A DNA stretch of 64,000 bases from Branchiostoma belcheri (Eukaryota; Chordata; Leptocardii; Amphioxiformes; Branchiostomatidae): assembly GCF_001625305.1 (NCBI RefSeq), contig NW_017803257.1, forward strand, positions 37,274-101,273. Direction: 5' to 3'. Positions within the stretch are counted from its first letter, which is position 1; every line of letters begins with the position of its first letter. Below are positions 42,201 to 52,700 of the stretch, in pieces. Under the pieces are notes generated by a model that saw only the letters and a list, made by a program, of their open reading frames with translations, was not told where the DNA came from and ran no database searches. Both the position numbers and the translations under genes were made by a program.

Positions 42201-43948
42201 ATCTTACACGTACGATGTAGAATACTCCATTGCTGTCGAAAGTCAAATTCATGAATTTGAAAATACTTTCAGTCACTACTAAGTTGATTAATTTACTCCA
42301 AAAGTCTGATAGAACTTACATAAATCACAGTGCTTAGTAAAAATTGAATAAAAATAGATATGTACGAGGCGGGGGGTCCTACCTAGCATCACACACTCTT
42401 TTACGTGCTCAAACTCACGACGCTTCATCGCTAGTTGTCGTATGAGAGTGGTCAACTTTTGATGATGAAGTTTGAAAACATCTAATGACATGTTAAGAAA
42501 ATACATGTTTGTACTTAGATAAGATTTAGATTACATTAGATTAGATAAGAATAAATTGTTAATACTGAATATGAGTCCTTCACGAGCAAACACTGTGAAT
42601 GTGCACTTCTGTAATTTGCTCTAATCTGATGCGTTGTGGATGCTACTCTATCTAGGACTTGGGAAAACATTCATTAGCAGATGTCCTAATGCATTCAGAG
42701 AAAATGCCCAAGCTGATATCTTGACATATTTTTGATGTAAATCTTGACATATGGTTGTATGGGTTGACTTCGAGATCTTGTCAAATGCTAACCTTGATAA
42801 AGATGTAATTGAATCTTGGTTTGTTTCAACAATCCATGCTATCCCCATGCCAACTATTTGGTCATTAGGTCGTAATAAAGTTGCACAAACTAATTTAGTA
42901 AAATCCATTTTGGCTATTTTATCTAAAATAAGCTGAAGAATAGGATTCTGAATGCCTGTATCTAACAAAAGTGCCCTGAAGCTATCCCCCTGCCCATCTA
43001 TGCCCAATTTTAATTGACGAGACCATAATACAGTGGGTCAGAAGCCAATTGTATACATTTTTGGTTATTTTTAACGAAAAAAGCTAAATAATGGAATTTT
43101 TGAAGTCTGCATCGAAAACATGAAACACACTATCTTAGTGCATAGTGCCAAGCTATCCCCATACAGAAACTTGGGTTATTTGGCCGTCATATAGTTGTAC
43201 AGAAGCCAATAATATACATTTTTGCTTATTTTTACCCAAAATAAGCTAAATCATAAAATTTTTCAGGCATGAATCTAAAACATAAAATTCACAATTATTG
43301 CGCAAAAACCAAGCTATCCTCATGCCAAATTTCATGCCGTTGGACCTTAATATAGTGGCACAAAAGCCAAAATGTGCAGACCACAGCCCAAAAATTAAGC
43401 CGTCCCTAGCAACGGCCATAGCACCCAATCTACTGATTTAAATCTGTGGATGTGTTAATCTTCAAACACTTTAAAAATCTCCTGATAGAACTGATGGATT
43501 TTGAAATTTAAAGTTTACCATTCAGAGAATGTTCAGCTCTATCAATCAAATATGCTTTTCAAGGCCCCATAGGTAACGAGAAAATATGCATGATTATAAA
43601 ATCTAATTTATACACTTTTCGACTTATAATTCCCCCCAAAACCAGCCTTTTATGGTGAGATTTGTTTTAAAATGGCTTAAGATTGACTTAAACATACAAA
43701 GTGATGTCAGATACAGCAATACACCTCATTTTTGCATAATATATTTGGTTTTTAGGCACAATTAGAAGGTAAAAATACTGTTTTGTTGGAAAAACAAGTT
43801 GCCTAGCAACCGTTGCTAAGTAACACACTTTTTGCAATGGCTCCACCCCTGAAAATGTTAATTAGGTACTCCTGCTTCAGCATGCCAAGTCTCATGCTTT
43901 TATCACAATTTGAGCAATTCTACCCGTATTTTGCACCGATCGCCTAGA
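39230..43948. mobile_element. 4.7-kb foldback element with ~570-bp inverted arms
   Basis: The left end CTAGGCGATCGGTGC is repeated in reverse at 43934-43948. The arms stay alignable inward to about 39800 and 43375, sharing 'aggggtggagccat', 'cctatggggccttgaaa', 'ccatcagttctatcaggaga' and 'gctagggacggctt'. The interior has a further diverged copy of the arm (about 40440-40570), a GTTTACCGAAGG-family repeat (41428-41690) and ~180-bp tandem units near 43020-43340. The many GTTGCTAGG/CCTAGCAAC words can pair. The only sizeable ORF (42648-43007, minus) has no transposase motif, so the element looks non-autonomous. It lies between the duplicated genes F and G. Confidence 0.75.
41428..41690 (+). repeat. 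GTTTACCGAAGG repeat copy nested in the foldback element
   Basis: It begins 'gtttaccgaaggaaaacata' and ends 'catttgctttgcaaatgtta'. The ATGGTGACTGGTG core matches the other copies. Confidence 0.6.
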
Positions 43949-44418
43949 CTATTATTGCAAATAACGAAGATAAAAGAACATTGAAACAGAATCTACATAA
44001 TAAAAGGTAATTGTCTAAAACTATAGCTATTTCTAAAACTATGTCTGTTGGGTTTGACTTCTCTTAAACCATGGAAGACGTAATGTCCCACCTTTTCCAA
44101 AATTTGTGGGGTTTGGGTAGTTAAAAGAATAGTTTTTCTTTGTCTGTAAGTATGGAAAAAAAAGAAAAAAATATTCTTTTTTATTCAATTGTTAATTGGT
44201 TAACTGACGGTGATTTTGCCGTGTGTCTTCCAGGGTCAGGTGTGGAACCCGCTAGCGATCTGCACGTCCGACGCCAACAAAAAATGAAAGTCATGTTGAA
44301 AGAAATTACAAAACAAAGTCATAATTTAAACAAACTCACCACAAAACAGTTACTCAAGCAAAAATCACTCAGTAGTTCGTACTTATAAACCTGATTTTCT
44401 GACAACTCTCCAGTGTCA

Positions 44419-44452
44419 CTGACGAAAGGTAGTGGATGCTACCTGAAACGTC
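44419..44452 (+). ncRNA. Hammerhead-ribozyme-like motif
   Basis: CTGACGA, one extra A, stem II AGGTAG-TGGATG-CTACCT (6 bp perfect), then GAAACGTC. It sits between the partial and full exon 2 of gene G in a repeat shared with 23599. Such cores are known at the ends of Penelope-like retroelements; the extra A makes activity uncertain. Confidence 0.4.
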
Positions 44453-44690
44453 TGGCCGTTTCCAAAATCATATCCAGTTGCTTGAGTAACTCTTTTTTGC
44501 GCATCTTATTACCTGGATGTCTAACCTTCACCGACGCAACAAACCAACTGTTAAAAAAAAACAACTTTCCACTGCTGATGGTAAGTTTGCCGTGTGTGTT
44601 CCAGGGTCAGGTGTGGAACCCGCTGGCGATCTGCACGTCCGACGCCTCCTGTCCGGACCAGAACCGGTACTGCTGCCGCTCCAACACCGT

Positions 44691-45498
44691 GAGTTTTTTT
44701 TTTTAGTCAGAAACAAAGTGATTACAAATGATTACAAATGATTACAAATGAAAAGACATGGACTAAGTGGCTGCGAACTCAAGTTAGGTACAACTTATAT
44801 TCTCGCAGTCACTTTTACAATGAAAGAAAAATATTTTACAAGACATTAAAATATACACGAGACCTGGCGTGAGTAACAAACCTCCCATCCCAGAAGACAC
44901 ATACAGTTAGAATCTTTTTGTTTCTAATATATACTTTTGAGCGGCTAACATTATTTTACAGTTGGTATCATACGAACAAAGGAAACTACCGCGAAGAACT
45001 AAATATTGTATAGAATTATCAGAAAGGGTGTTTAAATCAACAATATTACCAAGTATGCTTGAAAGCTTGCCAAAAAGGACTAAGCGCTGGTAGGTGTATA
45101 AAGGGCAGTGCAATAGACGGTGAGTTCGACGTCATGCTAGCAGAAACACATACTGTTTAATGAAACCCAAAACGAACGCCCTGAAGAAGACTTTCATTTA
45201 TAGATCTTTAACAGTTTGGAATACTTTGCCACATGAGGTACAAGCAGCAACTAAGAGTAGGTTTAGGCAGGAGTTGTTAGAGCACATGCGTACATAGGCA
45301 CATGTTGATAGGCACATGTGATGTTACTTTTAAATGTTAAGTTAAATGTTGTATGTAAATAATGTTGTAATTTTGATGTAGTGTATTTGTACTGTTGTTA
45401 AGTATTTTAACTCCAGGAAGATTAGCTACATACTTGATTTTGCACCAATGTCTTGTGTGTCGCTAATGGAGTTTAATAAAGCACAAAGTACAAAGCAC
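44691..45498 (+). mobile_element. LINE 3' end inserted in gene G exon 2
   Basis: The target duplication AACACCGT is at 44683-44690 and 45499-45506. The 3' part encodes …IYRSLTVWNTLPHEVQAATK then SRFRQELLEHMRT and a stop at about 45295-45297, a typical non-LTR ORF2 C-terminus, followed by a 3' UTR ending 'ttaataaagcacaaagtaca'. It is 5'-truncated. Its first bases, GAGTTTTTT after the duplicated ACCGT, happen to create a GTGAGT donor-like site. Confidence 0.8.
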
Positions 45499-45715
45499 AA
45501 CACCGTCTTCCTCGGACTGCCTGTGGTAAGTATTAGCTAGCCTCCACCACCAGGCCTTTCTACGGGAATACGGATCGTAGAATTCGGCAAAAAAGAGAGT
45601 GAAATTGGCCAAAGGAGTCCGGCCGCGGGGAGGTAGTTTCCTTCCCTCCGAACTGCGCGGCCAGTCAAACCTACAAGGCGGCCAAACTCCCCTTGCAAAT
45701 ATTCTCCTGTATATA

Positions 45716-45826
45716 TAGACTGGTTACCAAACCTATTATAGCTCCCGAGTCCTACATCCTCTCTGCAAACTATTTGCGGAGAGGATGTAGGACTCGGGAG
45801 CTATAATATGTTTGGTAACCAGGCTA
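45716..45826. mobile_element. Snapback MITE with exact 9-bp target duplication
   Basis: A 111-bp near-perfect hairpin: TAGACTGGTTACCAAACC … GGTAACCAGGCTA, loop near 45770. CTGTATATA flanks both sides (45707-45715, 45827-45835). Its arm is the same as the left arm of the LINE-carrying element at 11533. Confidence 0.85.
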
Positions 45827-46087
45827 CTGTATATAGCATACGTAGTTAGTCTGGTAGAGACTAAGTAAAAGCTTCGCCAAGAAGGTAATATGTTGTTCTC
45901 AGTAACTGTTTGTGAACAGCATAACTCAAGACTTAGAAATGATGAGATTTTGGGCCCCCATGCTACAACGTTGGTGGGGAGGGCGGACAAAAACCGGGCG
46001 CATGATAAAGAATGTCACAATTTTCCCCACCAATCTCTGCTTGGAGGGTACCCCCATGCGTCTTTCGTTGGTATTGTAGCAGACCTC

Positions 46088-46436
46088 ATGATCTATTTGT
46101 TTATCGTTCTGTTTTTGTTTATTTGTTTGTCTATTTGTTTATCGTGTTGTTGTTATTGTTTTCTTTAGTGTGAGATGCGCCCCCACTTCGGCTGGCCGTG
46201 TGACGCGACCCTGCAGACCAGCATTGTTTGTTTATTTTGTTGTTGTTATTGTTTACCCAGTTTGTTTGTTTATCTATCGTGTTGTTGTTATTGCTTACCC
46301 AGTGTGAGATGCGCCCCCAGCTTGGCTGGCCGTGTGACGCGACCCTGCAGACCAGCATTGTTTGTTTATTTTGTTGTTGTTATTGTTTACCCAGTTTGTT
46401 TGTTTATCTATCGTGTTGTTGTTATTGTTTACCCAG
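46088..46436 (+). repeat. Exon 3 fragment array with (TTGT)n in gene G
   Basis: Two ~135-bp units each hold 'ttgtttgtttatctatcgtgttgttgttattg'-type sequence, an AG acceptor and 53 bases of exon 3 ending …ATLQTS. They then turn into ATTGTTTGTTTATT. The third acceptor leads into the complete exon. No fragment has a donor. Confidence 0.85.
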
Positions 46437-46633
46437 TGTGAGATGCGCCCCCAGCTTGGCTGGACCTGTGACGCGACCCTGCAGACCAGCTGTGAGTGTG
46501 TGCAGGGGACCTTCTGTTACAATAAAGTCTGCGTGCGGCTGTTGGGATCGGACGGTGAGGATATGATCTGGATCAACGACGCGAACCTAGGCAACCACCC
46601 TCGCTAGTGCTTAGGGGAGTGGTCCGTCCCGGG

Positions 46634-47070
46634 ATCTAAACTGGCAAACCCATGCAAGAACATGCCTACAGACCCGGTTTTAAAATAAATTGCATTGAAT
46701 CTGTACTTTGTAGTTGTTATTATTATATTATTACAGAGTGGACCTTTCATTCATATACATATTGACCAGGAATATTAGGGGATATAGATCGCAGATTAAA
46801 TTGTCGAGGGGCTCTAAACTGGCAAACCCATGCAAGAACATGCCTACAGACCCGGTTTTAAAATAAATTGCATTGAATCTGTACTTTGTAGTTGTTATTA
46901 TTATATTATTACAGCGTGGACCTTTCATTCATATACATATTGACCAGGAATATTAGGGGATATAGATCGCAGATTAAATTGTCGAGGGGCTCTAAACTGG
47001 CAACTTCACTCACGAACGCGCCTAGCGCCTACAGACCTGGGTTTAGATTAAATTGCATTGAATCTGTACT
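46634..47070 (+). repeat. Three-copy 178-bp repeat in the gene G 3' UTR
   Basis: Units start 'taaactggcaaac' at about 46634, 46812 and 46993. They carry AATAAA or ATTAAA plus 'tgcattgaatctgtactttg' and 'tattgaccaggaatattagg'. Each unit therefore brings its own poly(A) signal (first at 46684-46689). The single-copy form is in gene F's 3' UTR. Confidence 0.75.
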
Positions 47071-48052
47071 TTGTAGTTGTTATCATTATATTATCATATA
47101 GCCAGAAGACGTTGACCAATCAGAAGACCCCATTTCCCATTGCTTATCAAAAGTGGTCGGTTATTAGAATAACGGACCACTTTTTGGACCGTATCATTAT
47201 ACATTTCACTCGGTAGTTTATTCGGTGGTTATTGCACCTGACCAGGGATTATCTCACCCTATATACACCTCAGGGCAGGGCATTAACCCTTTATTACCAC
47301 TAAGTGGAACTTCAATCTAAATACTATCAAATATACCTGCAATGCTGGCGATTTCCTGAGCAGTCTTTGTACCCCTTCCCCCTTGTTTTGGTTGCTTTAG
47401 TTCTGAGAGATCTAAATGTTTCTGACCTTCGGAGATTACTAGACACTGCATCTGTCTAATTCACCTACACGCGGCCCATGAATTTAAGGGGAAAATTACC
47501 CTTGCCATTTTTCTCAACACGCTGAAGGTAGGGTCAAACTATTTCCCTTAAATCCAACTGATGCCTCAAAGCAAGTTATACAGATCCTTACAACCAGCAC
47601 AAGATGGAATTTTAAGTTTTGTTCAAAAATACCCTTTTCTTCAACGCCCACTATCCGTCCCAGCAGGCATTGCAGCAACTTTTAACCAATCAGCGCGAAG
47701 CACAAACAGCGTGTTGCAATGTTGCCCCAGCTCGATACCTATAATGTATTATACATAGCACTTCGGCAGAACGTCTAATATAAGGTCGTATTTGCTCATA
47801 TAAGGTCAACATCCCGTCCGAAGTTTCCAGATGTTCTGTCAAAAAACATATACATGTATTCTGCAACAGGCAAAATTCTGATGTAATGTTGACCAAACAT
47901 TCAAGGAAAATCGTGAAAAAATCAGGGTTTTGCGCAGGTGCAGTACATTCTGCCAACGGACTTGTTGTCCCACCTGTTAGCTCACATGACCTTACTAATG
48001 TTAGCACAAAGGTCAACAAACTTCAATGTAAACACAGTACTGGCATTATCTG

Positions 48053-48420
48053 TAGGAGGCTTATAGAACTGGGGGTTTGGTGGTCTTCGGCTGTTTTCTG
48101 ATTAGCCACCGTAGCAGGCTTATAGAATTGGGGGTTTGGTGGTCTTCGGCTGTTTTCTGATTAGCCTCTGTAGCAGGCTTATAGAACTGGGGGTTTGGTG
48201 GTCTTCGGCTGTTTTCTGATTAGCCTCCGTAGCTGGCTTATAGAACTGGGGGTTTAGTGGTCTTTGGCTGTTTTCTGATTAGCCCAGTTCTAAAAAACGG
48301 GGGGTAATTCAACCAGGCCGGCTATATTGTCTATATGCAATCAGAAAATAGCACATAAAAGCTCCCAAAGACCATGAAACCCCCCCAAAACCCCAGTTTT
48401 TTGGCATGCTATGGAGCCTA
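48053..48420. mobile_element. TAGCCTCC MITE with four tandem left ends
   Basis: An exact 9-bp duplication CATTATCTG flanks it (48044-48052, 48421-48429). The left ~57-bp segment (GCAGGCTTATAGAACTGGGG through 'ggctgttttctgattagcc') is repeated four times at about 48055-48280. A single interior and right end (GCATGCTATGGAGCCTA) follow. Confidence 0.8.
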
Positions 48421-48429
48421 CATTATCTG

Positions 48430-49431
48430 AGGGTAAACACAATTAGAATCATTAGTTTATAAATTATCATTGTAATTAATGTCTGAAGTTCACTAAAAAA
48501 AGACAAGGTTAAAATCATTTTACATTGAAGGTGTTTTATAGTGGTAAACAAAAAGTACATATTTATTACATATATATACATACATGTATACTGCTGACAT
48601 CAGCAATTATTACATAAATATGGAATTTCTATGTCAATACATCGTGTAATTTCTCAGTTGACATAATTTTCTACATAGTATTTTCTTCAAAGTGTATCTT
48701 CGAAAAAACTTACAGCTATCAAAATAATTGTATTGTTGTCCGGGAAGTTTGGTACATTTCAATTAAAAAAAATCTGTGGCTAGAATTCACTGATGGGAAA
48801 GAATAAACTAACACATCTCTTTATAACGTGTAATAATACATTTGTATCTGTACAAACATAAATCTGTTGTCAGTAATTTTTCACAATTGAATTCACACTT
48901 TTAAATAGTCATCAATAGTCTAGAACAATGTATAGTAAAATTGACTCTAATTATCATAATTATATTAATCACTATCATTAAGTTTTCAAATGTCTTAACA
49001 CAAACAGTATTAGATATCTTCTCATTATCTCATAGCTAACGTAGAATTTAAAAAAAAACTGATACAAAGATTTACGTAAAATGAAGACAGTATGTCAAAA
49101 TAACGAACCTATTTGGTACCTACAAGTCCTATGTATGTTCCTCCTACTTGCACATTAGCACCAAATACATCATAATTTATGCAGGGCATAGATTTGGGCT
49201 TGCACATGTTTTTTTTAAGAATTATGTAAAATTTGTATGAATTCTTTGGCACCCCTGGTTTATTATTCTTTTAATTATTGTAAACTTTTTTACTGATAAG
49301 CAGCTTGTGCAAAAATCGGTAAAAACCATCTTCCATAATCTCGGTAAGTCACTCTGTCAGATCTCTACACAATGTTGAGTAAAGAGACTCTTTTTACACA
49401 ACCAAGTCTTTTATTCAGCCCGTAATCATGC

Positions 49432-49435
<4 letters not shown>
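48430..49435. other. Unassigned AT-rich intergenic sequence
   Basis: Nothing coding was found. A (TG)n tract occupies 49436-49485. Confidence 0.5.
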
Positions 49436-49485
<50 letters not shown>

Positions 49486-49564
49486 ACATGTAAATACTGT
49501 ACGTTTGGGAATGCATCTATAGCAGCGACACCTGTGCTGCAGTGTAATGTGAACCAGACTCGCC

Positions 49565-49597
49565 CTGAGGAAGGTGACAGACGGTCACCGAAATGTC
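49565..49597 (+). ncRNA. Hammerhead-ribozyme-like motif
   Basis: CTGAGGA, one extra A, stem II GGTGAC-AGACG-GTCACC (6 bp perfect), then GAAATGTC. The same flank 'aaaagagtctctttact' appears on both sides of the block in direct/inverted form (49380 and 49616), as expected for retroelement terminal repeats. It lies 150 bp downstream of the FOXRED1 stop. Confidence 0.4.
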
Positions 49598-49747
49598 GGC
49601 TGAATTGGTTGTGTAAAAAGAGTCTCTTTACTCAGCAAACTAAACTATTCACAGATATCTCTCATGGTCTGGTTTGTTATACCAAAGGTCAGTTATACCG
49701 GCTATACAGATACTAATACAGATGTTCGTGGTAAGTCAGAATTATTT

Positions 49748-52700
49748 CTACACAATGTTCTTTTCCCTGATCGGCTCGTTTCGCAGAAATCTCTCGAAGC
49801 CGAACCTCCTGAGATCTATCGTTTTGAAGTCTCCGTCCAGGAGTAACTCTGCCACCGCCCTCCCCACCGCGGGCGCTTGCTGAATCCCGTGCCCGCTGAA
49901 CCCGTTTGCGAAGTAAAGGTTGTCGTAGATGGGGTGAGTTCCGATGATGGCGTTCTGATCGACTGTATTGTAGTCATAGTAACCAGCCCACGCCATTCTT
50001 AGCTGTGGAGGGGGGTAGTAGCATGTTGTAGTTTGATTTGATTTGATTTATTAGACTGTATAACTATAAGACATATGTACACAGCCTGGAATGCCCAACA
50101 AGCCAGAGGTTATTATAAAGGGCTAGCCCTCACAACAAGAACATAAACAATTCGGAACAGGTAGCAGTTAACAGTGTCGGTTACACTTCAGATAAACATA
50201 CTTAGTTCATTTCACTTATTGGGAATGAAACAGTGCATGACAAGTGTTAGCCAGGCAGCAGCAAGGCTGGTAGTGGCTACCTCTGATACATACAGAATAA
50301 TACTAGCCATAACAACATACAAGACCTACGACAAAATATGTTGTAGTTTTGACATCCAGACAGAGACCCTGAAGCTGCGAATTTCCCAGCTATGTCTTTC
50401 AACCAGCATAGGGGTGTTTTTTTAGGGGTGAACCTTCTGATCCTACATAAATCTTTAAAAAAAAGCAAATTTGACTTAAGAATGAAGCCAAAAAAGAGTA
50501 ATAACATTTTTTTGGGAGAATACTAGACCCCTGCTGTGGCCTTGTTTTTGCACTGCAGAAAGTTGCCCTTCTGTACCTGACCCCTACGCTGTGAAAAACT
50601 CCTGGTGAGAACTCTGATTTCCCTACCTTGAGTTCCTCGAAAGCCTGGACCCTGTGTGCCAGGATGGGCCAGATGGTCTCGTTGAAGTAGTTGTAGTCCA
50701 CTTCCAAATGGTTGGCATCTGGTTCTTCATGCTGAAACCACAATCAAACATTTCAACAATTTAAATCAAAGATTGGTTTGGAGAGCATTGTGATACTACA
50801 GAAAACAGATAGGGGGCACAACTAAATCCTTAAAGTTTATACTAACACATCATCACCATCATTTTGCCTCCAGATTTAATCAGAGGAGGTACACTTGATA
50901 AAGTTACTCCAATACACCCTGTCCCTCATAGCGGACACTAGAGCAGTCCATGTGAGATCAGTATCTCTTTCTAACATTGACAAAAGTGTAGTATATGGTA
51001 GTAAATACACATCATATCTATTCTTGTCATTCCTAGTTGAATCTACAGTGTGCTAAAGGTTAACCTTCTCCCCGGTGCCTAACCCTGTAACCAATAGTTT
51101 AAAGGTTGTTGGAACAAAAGTTCTCTTATGATTGACAGTGTGGGAGATAGGGATCACCAGTGAGAGTGTTTTTGTGCTGGAATTTTGACTGACGTGTCAC
51201 CCGCTATTCCTGTACTCACAGTCTGTAAGAATCGGTAGCCAAAGGGCTACTTCAGTATGCTAATAACTAATAATTAAATAAGGCTTAAGAAATAAATAAG
51301 GCTTAAGGTTATGTATCCAAATCTGGACCACTGACCTCCTCTGGTGACTTCCCACACAGATAGTTCCCGGCTAGCCCCTCCCTCCTGAAGTACGTTCCTG
51401 ACGGGTCCACCACCATGGGGCAGTCCAACCCAGGGCCGCGAGGACAGTGGTACACATACACGTACCTGAGAAATACCAGCCCAAAAAAGAACAAGAAACA
51501 GTCATGCCTTCAAATATCAATATCAACCAATGATTTAGGTTTCCAAAAACTACAAGAACTATCGTAGAGTGGAACTGGTTGAAACCAAGCACAGTTGAGG
51601 CATCATTACTAAAAGAGCTTTAACAACTTCTGCAATTAAATGAGCAAAGATTGAATGTAATAAGTAGTTTTGGTGTGATATACAATGTAGCTAGCTGCTG
51701 CTGTGCTGCGTGCCTGTGAAGCTGGACTGGTGTGTTACGCCAAAGGGCGGTTATACTGGCTATACAGATACAAAATGGTTTATTTGAAAAAAAAAGGAAA
51801 GTAAATTATCTTGATCCAGCTTTAGCTCTCTGAATTGCATCTTCCACTGGTCATGACAGAGAAGACAGACAAGTTATGTACAGTATTTACAGGTTCATTG
51901 TACCAAAGAAGAAATGGTTTGACAATGTAAAGGACTGAATTTCCACCACTTGAACCTACATAACGTCAACCCACAGGATAGGGGCAAATGGTGGGCTGCA
52001 ATCAATTGAAAGCCGCGGTGTTGAAGTGCAAGCACGGGACGGGGAACAACAGACGATAAACCGGATAGTGAGTAAGGGTGAGTTACAAAATTAAATACAC
52101 GTACCTCTTGCGCGGTTCTACCGGCAGCGGTGCCTGCAGTTCCCAGTCCAGCCCCATGGGATCCTCCTGGCCAATCCCGATCATCCTTGCGATGTCTTGC
52201 GCCCAGGGACCGGCTGTGTTGATATAATGTCCTGCCTGCACATTCTGGTACTGGATACTGTTGATCATTTTTACCTGTAAGACCAGGGCAGGGCACAAAA
52301 TTAATTTTTGGCGATGTCTCAGGGAGGAACCTAATGGTACAGTATTGTGTGCAACTTGCAAGAATTCTAGTAGAAATTGGACAGGAATTTTGTCCACAGG
52401 AATGGAATGTCCACCGGAATGTCTCCCAGCTCTGTTTGCTGACATGCCCACATTCCTGGAAACCCTTGGGAAAACCTGTCTGCCCCGGATGCCCTACTTT
52501 CTGTGACCCAGGGCTCATTCACTATACACTCAGGGGGGAGGAGTGCACTGTATCTGTCTAGACTTAACAGGTACCAAGGCTTCCTCAAAATCATTTTATC
52601 ATGGCAGTGTCATGCAAAAAAATAACCCTACAAAAACCTTCTTGTCCGCCGTACCTTGACATGTGATATCTTCTTACAGAGCCGTCCCTCGATCATGCCT

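Larger units (their letters stand above)
44234..46607 (+). pseudogene. Gene G: cysteine-rich family member broken by a LINE insertion
   Basis: Exon 2 runs 44605-44690 and resumes at 45507-45525. These 86 + 19 bases make the same 35-codon exon as gene F, split by an 808-bp insertion with an 8-bp target duplication. Exon 3 is 46437-46607 (CEMRPQLGWTCDATLQTSCE… ending NLGNHPR, 56 aa), with a longer C-terminus than F. A partial exon 2 (44234-44275) and two partial exon 3 copies (46168-46220, 46303-46355) precede the full exons. I found no signal-peptide exon upstream; the foldback element ends at 43948 where it might have been. Without exon 1 and with exon 2 split it is probably not functional, although exon 3 alone is intact. 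Confidence 0.75.

Noticed and set aside
42648..43007. 119-residue ORF as transposase of the foldback element
   Set aside because: No DDE-type motif, zinc finger or helicase motif is visible, and the frame crosses diverged tandem units.
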